39,365 nt of DNA from Candidatus Woesearchaeota archaeon CG10_big_fil_rev_8_21_14_0_10_33_12 (GCA_002762865.1 PCYE01000008.1:1-39365); one strand, 5' to 3'. Counted from the first letter of the stretch, positions 19,509-29,271 are shown. The notes: generated from the letters alone by a model not told the origin. Numbers and translations are program-made.

Positions 19509-20321
19509 ATGACATACTTAAATAATCAAATAAACTTATTTAAAAAAAGTTTTAAACTTGACAAAAAGAGATTTTTTTCAGTGATAATTTTTGATTTTCT
19601 TTTTATTTTGGTTTCATATATTGCACTCTTTTTATGTGGTATGTGGTTAAACAGTTCTGCTTCAAAAATAAGCGGATTGGATTTAACAACCCTTACTGAA
19701 AATGCTATAAATGAACTTGCTGCACTAAAAAGCTTCTATTATGGGGCAATAATATGCTTAATACTGCTGATTATATTTTTGTTTTTTGCCTGGTCTTTTT
19801 TTCAGGGTTTTATATGGAACACAATACTAAAAAAGAAATTCAATTTAGATTATTTCAAGAAATTCCTGTTATTAAATTTAGCTTGTATTCCATTATCAAT
19901 AATCCCCTTTTTTATAGCATTAATTTGTCTTAGACTATTTAATTCAATAATCTTGTTTTTTTCAACTGCTGGGCTTAACACAAGCCTTGTTATGTTTGTA
20001 TTATTAATTTTATCTGCTTTTATCTTTCTGCCAATCATGCTTTACCTTATTAATTTTATATCAATCTTATATTTTTATTTTACAAAGAAAAGCAAAATAT
20101 TGGATTCTTTTAAAGACACATTCAAAATTGCAGTTAAAAAAATCCATTTGCTATATATCCCTTGCCTGGTAATGAGCCTTGCCTTTGTTTTTTTGGCTGT
20201 AATCACAATACCTCTTAATATTCTACCATTGTGGCTTATATCATTAGTTTCATTTGTTTTGCTTGTTATTTATGCAGCATGGGCAAGGTTTTACATTGTA
20301 GCTGTTATAGCAAAATTATAG
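19509..20321 (+). CDS. Multi-pass membrane protein, cassette A
   Basis: ORF track starts 19440 but ATG 19509 (MTYLNNQINLFKKSFKLDKKRFF) follows the upstream stop; several TM segments; paralog of 26258-27226. Confidence 0.75.
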   Translation: MTYLNNQINLFKKSFKLDKKRFFSVIIFDFLFILVSYIALFLCGMWLNSSASKISGLDLTTLTENAINELAALKSFYYGAIICLILLIIFLFFAWSFFQGFIWNTILKKKFNLDYFKKFLLLNLACIPLSIIPFFIALICLRLFNSIILFFSTAGLNTSLVMFVLLILSAFIFLPIMLYLINFISILYFYFTKKSKILDSFKDTFKIAVKKIHLLYIPCLVMSLAFVFLAVITIPLNILPLWLISLVSFVLLVIYAAWARFYIVAVIAKL

Positions 20322-20337
20322 AGAATTCACCACAAGA

Positions 20338-20347
20338 TTTAAATATA
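20338..20347 (+). promoter_or_regulatory. Putative TATA box for surface cassette B
   Basis: tttaaatata ~30 nt upstream of ATG 20377; SD-like gaggt before the start. Confidence 0.45.
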
Positions 20348-20376
20348 CTTTATTATAGAGTATTCTTAGAGGTATT

Positions 20377-22284
20377 ATGAAAAAAAGAGGCCAGGTAACA
20401 GTATTTGTAATAGTTGGGATTCTTATTCTTCTTGCCCTTTTGCTTTTTTTTTATCTAAGGGCAAAAACAACTATTTTCACTCCAGAGATTGTTGTGCCGC
20501 AGGAGGTTGCCCCTATAAAAAGATATGTTGAAAGCTGTGTGCAGGATATTGGCGAAAAAGCTGTGATAAAGCTTGGAATGCAGTCTGGATATGTTGAAAT
20601 ACCTGAAGACATAGCTATGAATCCAGAAGCATATATTGCTGTTGGTGGACCATTAAAACTGCCATACTGGTATCTCAATGGAGTTGATACCTCACCAACA
20701 TTATCTGATATACAATCTCAGATATCAGACTATGTTTCAAAAAACCTTAAATCCTGCCTAAGAAACTTCTCTGACTTTGATGAGTTTATCATAGAAGAAA
20801 AGGGCGAAATCAAAACAACAACACTAATAGCAGAAGAAGAAGTTATTATAACAATAGACTATCAATTAGTTATTAAGAACAAAAAAGGTGATAAGATAAC
20901 AACATTATCTAAATATACAACATCTGTTCCAGTAAGGCTTAAGAAAATCTATAGGCTTGCAAAGGGAATAATGGGAGCAGAAAACAAGGATATGTTTCTT
21001 GAAAAAACAACAATTGACCTTATGGCTCTTGACCCTGAAATCCCTTTTACAGACATGGTTTTCTCGTGCAATGGGCTTGAGTGGAGCAAGGCAGATATTG
21101 AGCAGTCTGTTAAGGAGTTGTTATATTATAATCTGCCGAAGATAAGGATTGACAAAACAGATTATATTCCTTTTTTATATGATCCTGTGATATACAAGAA
21201 ATTTCAAAAACTAGATGTTACCAAAGATCCACTACCTAAAGACATACCAGAGGATATTTATGAGTACAATCACTTTTTCTGGGCACCTGTTAGTGAAAAT
21301 TTTGAGGATATGAAAGCAGGAATAAGGTATATGCAGGACTGGGGAATCCAGCTTGAAGCAAGACCAAGCGACGGAGATGTTATGAAATCCAACATGGTTG
21401 AAGGAGCTCCAAAATATCTCAATATGTTCTGTATAAATGTATATCATTTCACATATGATGTAATTTATCCTGTTGAAATAGCAATAAGGGATGAAAAATC
21501 ATTTAATAACAAAGGATATGTTTTCAGGTTTGCTTTTCCTGTCTTGATTAACCATAACCAGGGTGATAGGTCTGACTTTGGAATAACAAAACTTGCAAGC
21601 TACCAGGATACAGGATTCTGCGATGAGCTAACAGAAGAGGAGTATGTTATCAATGCCAAAGACTCAAGAACAAAACAAGACTTAAATAATGTGAGCATTT
21701 CATTTAACTGCATAAAATACCAATGTGATTTAGGCTTTATAAAATCAGAGGCAAACAGGTACAGACTAAAAACAAATCTGCCATCAGCATGTGTTAATGG
21801 GGTTATAATAGCAGAGAAAGATGGCTATTTAAGAGCAGAACAGCAGGTTATTGATGAAGAAAATGATATTCTAATTATGATGGATCCACTTAAGAGCTTT
21901 GATTTTAGTGTTATGAAAGTTGACAGCACAGGATATAAAGAAAGATTGACTATAGATGAAAAAGCAGCAATATACATCAAGTCATTAAATAAAAGCCATG
22001 ATATCTTTGCAACATATCCTGCTGAAGAAGGAATGGAAGAAATAGAGCTGATTGAAGATGATGCCAGCTATTATCTTGAGATTTTCCTTATGAATGGTGA
22101 TGTGCTTACAGGCGGCTTTAAGGCAGACTGGGATTTAAGTTATAGTGATATTGTTGGCAAAGATAAAATAATATTTTATGTTTATGACAAAGGTGTTGCT
22201 AAAACAGATGAGGATAAGCTTGCTATGGTAAAGTTCTTAAATCAGAACAAAAATAATAATGAATTAATGCCAAATTTTGAATGA
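20377..22284 (+). CDS. Large surface protein with class III-like signal (MKKRG-QVTVFVIVGILILL), cassette B
   Basis: 635 aa; paralog of 11793-13907; ATGA overlap with the next ORF. Confidence 0.75.
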   Translation: MKKRGQVTVFVIVGILILLALLLFFYLRAKTTIFTPEIVVPQEVAPIKRYVESCVQDIGEKAVIKLGMQSGYVEIPEDIAMNPEAYIAVGGPLKLPYWYLNGVDTSPTLSDIQSQISDYVSKNLKSCLRNFSDFDEFIIEEKGEIKTTTLIAEEEVIITIDYQLVIKNKKGDKITTLSKYTTSVPVRLKKIYRLAKGIMGAENKDMFLEKTTIDLMALDPEIPFTDMVFSCNGLEWSKADIEQSVKELLYYNLPKIRIDKTDYIPFLYDPVIYKKFQKLDVTKDPLPKDIPEDIYEYNHFFWAPVSENFEDMKAGIRYMQDWGIQLEARPSDGDVMKSNMVEGAPKYLNMFCINVYHFTYDVIYPVEIAIRDEKSFNNKGYVFRFAFPVLINHNQGDRSDFGITKLASYQDTGFCDELTEEEYVINAKDSRTKQDLNNVSISFNCIKYQCDLGFIKSEANRYRLKTNLPSACVNGVIIAEKDGYLRAEQQVIDEENDILIMMDPLKSFDFSVMKVDSTGYKERLTIDEKAAIYIKSLNKSHDIFATYPAEEGMEEIELIEDDASYYLEIFLMNGDVLTGGFKADWDLSYSDIVGKDKIIFYVYDKGVAKTDEDKLAMVKFLNQNKNNNELMPNFE

Positions 22285-25200
22285 TGATGATAATGAAAGA
22301 CATAAAACTAAAGCTAACAGCAATCAGCTGCATATTGCTTATATTGTTTATGCCTGTTTATAGTGCAACTGTTTTTGCACAGGATGAAGAACAGACTATT
22401 GAGGATAAGACTCCTCCTTCTGTGAATATAGAAAAACCAGAAGAAAAAGTTACTGAGCCATTTATTGATATTAAAGGAACAACCAATGAGCCAGTAGTAA
22501 TTGAGGTTAGCCTTAATTCTAATTATTATGGCACAGCAAACTCAAATGAAGACAATACAATTTCAATAGGCATAACTTTAGCAGAAGGAGAGAATAAAAT
22601 AAAAATTAATTCAACAGATGCTGGCGGAAATTCTGTTATAAATGAGTTTAATGTTTTTTGTGATTCAGAGCAGCCCCAAATACTTTACAATAATATATAT
22701 GAGCTAAACCCTGCATACACAGCAGAACAGACAGTTAAAGGCCAAGTCAATAAAGCAGATATAAATATAGATATTTTTGTTAATGAAAAAAAGAAATATT
22801 CTGGAAAATCTGATTCTGAAGGTAATTTTGAGATTGACATAAATCTTGATAAGAGCATTAAAATAAGTACAATAGACAAAACCATAACTGTTGGAACACA
22901 GGAAGGAAATGCATGGCAAAACAAGATAAAAATAGTTGCAACAGATGATTATGGCAGAGAAGCAACTATTGAGGAGGTTATTACATATACGCTGTGCGGC
23001 TATGGCTCTGACTGGGATGTAGGTGTTGGCGAGAGAACTCCGGATGTTATAATACCAGAACATTTAATACAGGGAATAGCTCAATTCAGCTTTCCTGTTA
23101 ATCTAACTTATAGGGGTAATGCTGATTCAAGCACAGTTGTCTTGACAAGCGAGCCTCAGCTCACAAACTATGACTTAAGCATGTCATCACAAGAAAAATT
23201 CCAAGACGAACTTTTTCCTGGCTCTGCAACAAGCTACTGGAATGATGATTACACTCAAGGTTATTTTATTGTAAACCTTAATAGCTGGACAAAAAGCAAA
23301 GAGGAACTAAATAACCTTAGTTTTATAAAAATACCACTAAGGCTTGATATATACTATGAATATGAGGATAGGAACGGTGACATTGTTGAAAATACGCAAA
23401 GAAACTGCTGGGATATTAAGATAATGGTTGACAAGGAGATTCCACTTGACAAGATTCCAAAAGAATTGCTGAATGCTACTGTAAATTTATTAAATTCAAC
23501 TATAAACCTTATTGATGCAATAAAAAAACCAATTGACACAATTAAAACATATACTTTTGTTGGGTGTGCTTTATCATGGGGCTGGCACTTGATCCAGTCA
23601 ATTTCTGTAGAGTTTTCGTGTGTTGGTGTAAAACAGGAGGCAATCCAGGCATTGATAAATGGTGATGACACATGTCCAAACCCACCATCTAAACAAGATG
23701 AAAGTGGCAAGCTTATTGAATTTGATTGTGATTCCTGTCTTCAGGCTTTGAAATCATTAAGAGAAGCTGAAAAGGCTAGAAACTGGCTTTGTGATAGGAT
23801 ATTTTGCCCTGCTGTCCCTTCTCTTGAATATCACACTGAAACATATAATGACAGCATAACAAAGGCTAATCTATGTGAAATGTTTGACCAAGATTCAAAG
23901 GAATGCGAGGAAGAATACAAGCGAGCCTGGGATTCTGCATTTATGATGATTGATGAATGGAAAAAGGCTAATGCAAAAGAAGGAGAAGGAGAGGAAAGCT
24001 TTTTTGATAAAATCTCAGAGGGTCTTGCCTTCTGCGAAAAAGCAAAAGAGCAGGAAGTAGATGCTGTAACAATTGGCTCTGGAAGCAAGCAAACTGTTTA
24101 TTTAGTTTATCCTGATGGAAGTGTTTGCATTGGCCAGATAACAGAGATTGAAGCAGGAACTCAAGAAGGCTCTAAGGTGTATGTTGGAAAAGAAGGCGAA
24201 AAGGATATTTATTATAGCTGTGATGGTGGAAAGTTAAACATAAATGAAGAAAAAGGAGTTTATACTGATGTTGATGGCAAAGAGGTTAAAATACCCCCTG
24301 ATGTCCAATCAAAGAGAGGTATTGAAGGAAATGATAATTATATACTTGACCCTACATCAGATATTATAAGGTCTGTGCAGGCAGTTTGTTTGCCTGCTGT
24401 CTCTGGCTATCTTAACCTGTGGAAGCAGATTCTTGAAGCTGTAAAGCAGTGCTTTGAAACAATAATGATAACCGGCGAGGGAAGTGCTGGCGTCTGCAAG
24501 GCAGTGCTTACAAATTATGTTTGTGATATGATTTATGATATCATAAGATGCACAGGAGAATCATTTTCATTTGGAGCAGGCGAGGAAATTTCAGGAGGCA
24601 TTACAGGATTAATGCAAAAGATATCAACTGCCGGAACAAATGTTTTGAGTTCTGTTGAAGGGAGATATGGACAGACAGGAATGTACAAAACAATGTTTGT
24701 TGATAGAAAACTTATACACTCTATGTGCTTGTTTGCATTTACAGGTGACTGGGGAGAGTTTGACCTTGATACGTTACTCACTGCAGAGATTGGAATGCCT
24801 ACATTAGGAAGCGAGGGCTTCTTATATCCAACAACAAGAAGATTTATGGGCTCTAACCCACTTGATTATGGAAGAACAACCTATATCTATCATATTGGCG
24901 CTGGCTTGATTGCAGGAGCAGACCTTAATTATAAGGTTTATCTGCAATGCTCAAATGACAATTCATGCCCAGAGGGAAGATGCGACTGCTTTTACAGGGG
25001 CAAGGAAGAAATATATAATATTCCCTCAGGTAGCGGCAGTTTAAGTGCAGGTGACCTTTATACTGATGAGTTTTATATTGATATTCCTGATTCCCTTGTA
25101 AGGTATGACAAGGCAGTTATTGAATGGGACTGGACAGACAACACTGGCCAATCACAGACAACAACAAAAGTCAGTGAAATAAAAGATATAGGTGAAAAAG

Positions 25201-26258
25201 CTCCTGCTGACTGCAAGCTTGACTCAAAAAGCGGAGAGTTCAGGTGCAAGTATATTATAGGTCAAGATGGTGAAGCAAGACTAATTGATGTTGAAGGAGA
25301 GGATAAGTATAATATTAATGACAAAACAAGCTTTGATGTAAAACTGGAGATTATTCCTCCTGAATCTGGTTATGATATACCTAAATACTTAATATGGAAA
25401 ATAAAAGACAGCAAAAACATAATGGTTGATAGCGGACAGATAAGAGTTTTAACCAAGAAAGGAACCATATATGAGAAAAATGTTGCAGAATTTGATATAA
25501 GTGAATACTTCACAGGAAAAACCGAAGATAAAATAGAAAGAGAGCAATACAATGGCAATAAAATGCTTGAAGTAGATGACAAACTTATAGGAACTCCTTA
25601 TGGAAGTGCATCTTTCCTTGTAATATTCACAGATGTAAATATTGAAGAAAAGGTTTATGTTTATGAGATTTATTCTTTAACTGAAGGATTGGAAAAAGAT
25701 AGTATGATTTATAGATCTGACGAATATAGTCCAAACCTGAGAACAATAAAATATGAGTTAAAAAATATACAATTTAAATTAAATAAAAATCCAGAAGAAG
25801 GAGATGCAGCAATAATAAATGTTGAGAAAGGAAGAGATAGCCATGAATGTGATGAGGATGGGGAAGAAAATTGGAAAGTAATATTTGAACTTCTGCATTC
25901 AAAGAAAAAAGACGCTGATTTAGAGGGAAATAATCCGCAGGACTATGAATGTTGCGGTTCAAAAATAGATAGTGAAGAAGTTGAAATAACAATTGACTGT
26001 GGAGTTGAGCAAAAAGACGAAGAAAATAATTGTGATAAAAACGAGCTGATTAATGAAGAATGTAAATGTGGAAATGAAGTTGAAACATGTGGTAATGTGG
26101 GGGCAGACCAATGGAATATCTGTTGTGAAATTGAATCAAATGTTTACTGTAGCAAATTAATTGACGAGTCTGAAGTTGAATTAGACAATACTAAAATATC
26201 TAACGAAAAAACAATAATAGATCCAGAATATCTTAATGAATTGTGTGAGCTAAGCTGA
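22281..26258 (+). CDS. Giant secreted Cys-rich surface protein, cassette B
   Basis: 1325 aa; signal ...LTAISCILLILFMPVYSATVFA; Ig-like DKTPPSVNIEKPEEKVTEPFIDIKGTT...; many Cys; start may be the downstream ATG at 22293. Confidence 0.78.
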   Translation: MMMIMKDIKLKLTAISCILLILFMPVYSATVFAQDEEQTIEDKTPPSVNIEKPEEKVTEPFIDIKGTTNEPVVIEVSLNSNYYGTANSNEDNTISIGITLAEGENKIKINSTDAGGNSVINEFNVFCDSEQPQILYNNIYELNPAYTAEQTVKGQVNKADINIDIFVNEKKKYSGKSDSEGNFEIDINLDKSIKISTIDKTITVGTQEGNAWQNKIKIVATDDYGREATIEEVITYTLCGYGSDWDVGVGERTPDVIIPEHLIQGIAQFSFPVNLTYRGNADSSTVVLTSEPQLTNYDLSMSSQEKFQDELFPGSATSYWNDDYTQGYFIVNLNSWTKSKEELNNLSFIKIPLRLDIYYEYEDRNGDIVENTQRNCWDIKIMVDKEIPLDKIPKELLNATVNLLNSTINLIDAIKKPIDTIKTYTFVGCALSWGWHLIQSISVEFSCVGVKQEAIQALINGDDTCPNPPSKQDESGKLIEFDCDSCLQALKSLREAEKARNWLCDRIFCPAVPSLEYHTETYNDSITKANLCEMFDQDSKECEEEYKRAWDSAFMMIDEWKKANAKEGEGEESFFDKISEGLAFCEKAKEQEVDAVTIGSGSKQTVYLVYPDGSVCIGQITEIEAGTQEGSKVYVGKEGEKDIYYSCDGGKLNINEEKGVYTDVDGKEVKIPPDVQSKRGIEGNDNYILDPTSDIIRSVQAVCLPAVSGYLNLWKQILEAVKQCFETIMITGEGSAGVCKAVLTNYVCDMIYDIIRCTGESFSFGAGEEISGGITGLMQKISTAGTNVLSSVEGRYGQTGMYKTMFVDRKLIHSMCLFAFTGDWGEFDLDTLLTAEIGMPTLGSEGFLYPTTRRFMGSNPLDYGRTTYIYHIGAGLIAGADLNYKVYLQCSNDNSCPEGRCDCFYRGKEEIYNIPSGSGSLSAGDLYTDEFYIDIPDSLVRYDKAVIEWDWTDNTGQSQTTTKVSEIKDIGEKAPADCKLDSKSGEFRCKYIIGQDGEARLIDVEGEDKYNINDKTSFDVKLEIIPPESGYDIPKYLIWKIKDSKNIMVDSGQIRVLTKKGTIYEKNVAEFDISEYFTGKTEDKIEREQYNGNKMLEVDDKLIGTPYGSASFLVIFTDVNIEEKVYVYEIYSLTEGLEKDSMIYRSDEYSPNLRTIKYELKNIQFKLNKNPEEGDAAIINVEKGRDSHECDEDGEENWKVIFELLHSKKKDADLEGNNPQDYECCGSKIDSEEVEITIDCGVEQKDEENNCDKNELINEECKCGNEVETCGNVGADQWNICCEIESNVYCSKLIDESEVELDNTKISNEKTIIDPEYLNELCELS

Positions 26259-27226
26259 TGGAACTTAAAAAAAATATTCTAATAAACGGCTTTGTTGATT
26301 CCTTTAAAGTTTTAAAGACTAGGGTTAACACAAGGTTTATTATATTTATATTATCAGTTTTATTTGCTTTTATATTTCTGCCAGTAATGATATATCTTAT
26401 TGCTGTTATATTTATTTTATATTTTTATTTCACAAAGAAAAATAAAATATTGAAAGAATTTTTATATTCTGTTATTTTGTTTTTTAGTGATCTTTTTTTC
26501 TTGTTTGTTTTTTTTATTATTTATAATCTCTTTTTAGGAAACATTATGAATAAAGTAATTTCATTGCTCACACTTACTGGAAAGGCATTGCAGGGCCTCA
26601 CACAAACTGATATTACCCTAAACATTTTGTCTAACCAGCAGCAGATGAACTCTCTTATTGTTAACATTGGCCTTTGGATTTTTGGCCTCATTGCTTTATC
26701 CTATGCGCTGTATTGCATCTTTCAAGGGCTAGTCTGGTTTATTGCGCACAAAATACTCAAAGAAAAAACAAACTTCAAGGAGTATATAAAAAGATTCTTT
26801 GCAGTAAATATTTTATGGTGTGTTTCCTTTGTTATAATTGCCTATTTCTATGTCAGGGCAGTCATTTACACACAGGTCCTGAGAAGTCCATCAAATATAC
26901 AAACAGTTAGCATATTTTCAGTTATTTTATTAATTATTCTTAGCTATTTTGCGCTTATATCATATGTGTTAATCAAAAAATACGGTTTTGTTGATTCAAT
27001 AAAAAAATCATTTTCATTGGCAATTAAGGAATTTGCAACAATAGCCCCAATGTATGTCTTGCTTGTTTTAGGCTTTGCTGTTATAGACGTTCTGCTCAGG
27101 CTGTTGTTTATGGTAAATGTAACCCTTATGGTTATTATTGGAATAATATTAATGTTCCCTTTTATAGCCTATGCAAGGCTTGTAATTATTTCTGTTATTA
27201 AAAATTTAACCAAAAAAAATAATTGA
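26258..27226 (+). CDS. Multi-pass membrane protein, cassette B
   Basis: 322 aa; many TM segments; paralog of 19509-20321 with an extra N-terminal TM segment; 1-nt overlap with upstream stop. Confidence 0.75.
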   Translation: MELKKNILINGFVDSFKVLKTRVNTRFIIFILSVLFAFIFLPVMIYLIAVIFILYFYFTKKNKILKEFLYSVILFFSDLFFLFVFFIIYNLFLGNIMNKVISLLTLTGKALQGLTQTDITLNILSNQQQMNSLIVNIGLWIFGLIALSYALYCIFQGLVWFIAHKILKEKTNFKEYIKRFFAVNILWCVSFVIIAYFYVRAVIYTQVLRSPSNIQTVSIFSVILLIILSYFALISYVLIKKYGFVDSIKKSFSLAIKEFATIAPMYVLLVLGFAVIDVLLRLLFMVNVTLMVIIGIILMFPFIAYARLVIISVIKNLTKKNN

Positions 27227-27237
27227 AAACAAAAACT

Positions 27238-27245
27238 TTTTATAT
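27238..27245 (+). promoter_or_regulatory. Putative TATA box for the ZPR1-like gene
   Basis: ttttatat ~22-29 nt upstream of ATG 27267. Confidence 0.45.
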
Positions 27246-27266
27246 GCACTAGTTTCTAGAAAAATT

Positions 27267-27797
27267 ATGGAAAAGCCAGAAACAATTGAAAAACAGTTAT
27301 GCCCTATGTGCAAGACAAACAATATGACAATGATGGAAGAGGAGATTGAGATCCCTTTCTTTGGAAAAACATTTGTTTTCTCAATGACATGCTCAAACTG
27401 CAAATATCATGTTGCAGATGTTGAAGCAGCTGAACAGAAAGAGCCACTAAAGCAGACAATAGAAATAAGCTCTGAGGAGGATATGAAGATAAGGGTCATC
27501 AAGTCGTCTCAGGCAACAGTAAAAATACCGCATATCACAACAATTACTCCTGGTCCTGCTTCAAATGGTTACATAACAAACATTGAGGGCATACTAAGAA
27601 GAGTAAAATACCATGTTGAAACTCTTGCAGAAGATGCAGAAGATGATGATGAAAAGAAAAAAGCAAGAAAACTTTTGAAAAAGCTCAACAGGGTTATGTG
27701 GGGAGATGAAAAGCTCACTATCACAATTGAGGACCCTTCTGGTAATTCTGCGATAATATCTGACAAGACCCAGACATCCAAGCTAAAATCAAAATAA
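27267..27797 (+). CDS. ZPR1-type zinc finger protein
   Basis: 176 aa; CPMCKTNNMTMMEEEIEIPFFGKTFVFSMTCSNCKYHVADVE; SQATVKIPHITTITPGPASNGYITNIEGILRR. Confidence 0.9.
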   Translation: MEKPETIEKQLCPMCKTNNMTMMEEEIEIPFFGKTFVFSMTCSNCKYHVADVEAAEQKEPLKQTIEISSEEDMKIRVIKSSQATVKIPHITTITPGPASNGYITNIEGILRRVKYHVETLAEDAEDDDEKKKARKLLKKLNRVMWGDEKLTITIEDPSGNSAIISDKTQTSKLKSK

Positions 27798-27860
27798 GCT
27801 GTTCTTGTATTTCTTTTTAAATAGTAACATTTTTATATTTCAGATTTATTATGTTCTAAT

Positions 27861-28652
27861 ATGAAAGAAAAAATAAAGATAGGTATTATTGGCGGCTCAG
27901 GAGTATATGACCAAAGATTAGTGAAAGATGCTAAGAAAATAAAAGTTCATACTCCTTTTGGCTTAACATCTGACCTGGTAACAACCGGCTTTATCAAAGG
28001 CAGGCCTGTTGTTTTCATACCAAGGCACGGCTCTAATCATACTATTAATCCAAGCAATGTTAACTACAGGGCAAATATCTATGCAATGAAAAAGCTTGGT
28101 GTAACTCATATATTAGCACCTTCTGCAGTCGGCTCATTAAACGAAGGCATGAAGCCTGGCGATTTTGTTTTCACAGACCAGTTCATTGACAGAACATATA
28201 AAAGGGAAACAACTTTTTATACTGGCTCGCAGGTCTGCCATATCTCTGTAGCAGAGCCGTGCTGCCCTGTTCTGAGAAAGCTGCTTTCTGACAGCTCAAA
28301 AAAGCTTGGATTTCCATTCCATGAGAGGGGAACTTGTGTTGTTATAGAAGGACCAAGGTTTTCAACAAAGGCAGAATCAAATATGTACAGGCAATGGAAT
28401 GCAGACATAATAGGAATGACAATGACACCAGAGGTTGTTCTTGCAAGGGAAGCAGAGATATGCTATGCAACAATTGCCATGGTTACAGATTATGATGTCT
28501 GGAGAGGCACACATGTAAGCGGTGATGAGGTTGCAGCCACTATGAGAAATAACCTTAGCAAAGTAAAGCAGTTGATCTTAGAGATTATTCCAAGAATTCC
28601 TTCAGAAAGAAAGTGCAGCTGCAAGAATGCTCTTGATGGGGCAGTTATGTAA
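27861..28652 (+). CDS. mtnP: S-methyl-5'-thioadenosine phosphorylase (MTAP family)
   Basis: 263 aa; IGIIGGSGVYD, FIPRHGSNHTINPSNVNYRANIYAMK, APSAVGSLNEGMKPGDFVFTDQFIDRT, GMTMTPEVVLAREAEICYATIAMVTDYDVW, C-terminal CSC. Confidence 0.93.
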   Translation: MKEKIKIGIIGGSGVYDQRLVKDAKKIKVHTPFGLTSDLVTTGFIKGRPVVFIPRHGSNHTINPSNVNYRANIYAMKKLGVTHILAPSAVGSLNEGMKPGDFVFTDQFIDRTYKRETTFYTGSQVCHISVAEPCCPVLRKLLSDSSKKLGFPFHERGTCVVIEGPRFSTKAESNMYRQWNADIIGMTMTPEVVLAREAEICYATIAMVTDYDVWRGTHVSGDEVAATMRNNLSKVKQLILEIIPRIPSERKCSCKNALDGAVM

Positions 28653-28668
28653 TTTCTATTTAGAAACT

Positions 28669-28676
28669 TTTTTATA
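28669..28676 (+). promoter_or_regulatory. Putative TATA box for apt
   Basis: tttttata ~32-39 nt upstream of ATG 28708. Confidence 0.4.
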
Positions 28677-28707
28677 CAAGTCTTAACAATTAATATAATT
28701 GGTAATC

Positions 28708-29232
28708 ATGGAATTAAAAGACAAGATAAGAACAATACCTCACTTTCCAAAGAAGGGCATTATGTTTAAGGATATAACAACTTTGTTGAAAGACCCTCAT
28801 GCATTCAGGTATGTAATAAGGGAAATGATGCATCATTTTGATGGAAAAAATATAAATATTGTTGCAAGCGCTGAATCAAGGGGTTTTATTTTGGGGGCTG
28901 TTCTTGCCCATGAACTGCATGCAGGATTTGTTCCTTTGAGAAAACCAGGCAAGCTGCCATATAAAACAATAAAGCAGGAGTTTGAGACAGAATACAGCAT
29001 AGACGCTTTTGAGATTCATGAGGATGCAATTGAAAAAGGTGACAATGTTTTAATTGTTGATGACCTCTTGGCAACAGGTGGAACAGCAAAGGCTGCAATA
29101 GACCTTATTGAAAAGCTTCATGGAAAAATTGTCGGTCTGGCATTCCTTATAGAGCTAAGCTTTCTTAAAGGCAGGGAAAAATTAAAAGGATATGATATCT
29201 TAACACTGGTAGATTATGATAAAGAAGAATAA
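28708..29232 (+). CDS. apt: Adenine phosphoribosyltransferase
   Basis: MELKDKIRTIPHFPKKGIMFKDITTLLKDP; ASAESRGFILGAVLAHEL; VLIVDDLLATGGTAKAA (PRPP motif); ATG 28708 preferred over TTG 28699. Confidence 0.95.
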   Translation: MELKDKIRTIPHFPKKGIMFKDITTLLKDPHAFRYVIREMMHHFDGKNINIVASAESRGFILGAVLAHELHAGFVPLRKPGKLPYKTIKQEFETEYSIDAFEIHEDAIEKGDNVLIVDDLLATGGTAKAAIDLIEKLHGKIVGLAFLIELSFLKGREKLKGYDILTLVDYDKEE

Positions 29233-29271
29233 GTTCTAATCTCTTGGCAGTATAATTAAAAAATAGAAAAG

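Noticed and set aside
20451-20678. 75-aa minus-strand ORF at start of cassette B
   Set aside because: Antisense to the conserved class III-signal surface protein.
22704-23063. 119-aa minus-strand Ile/Tyr/Phe/Cys-rich ORF
   Set aside because: Antisense shadow of the 1325-aa coding gene.
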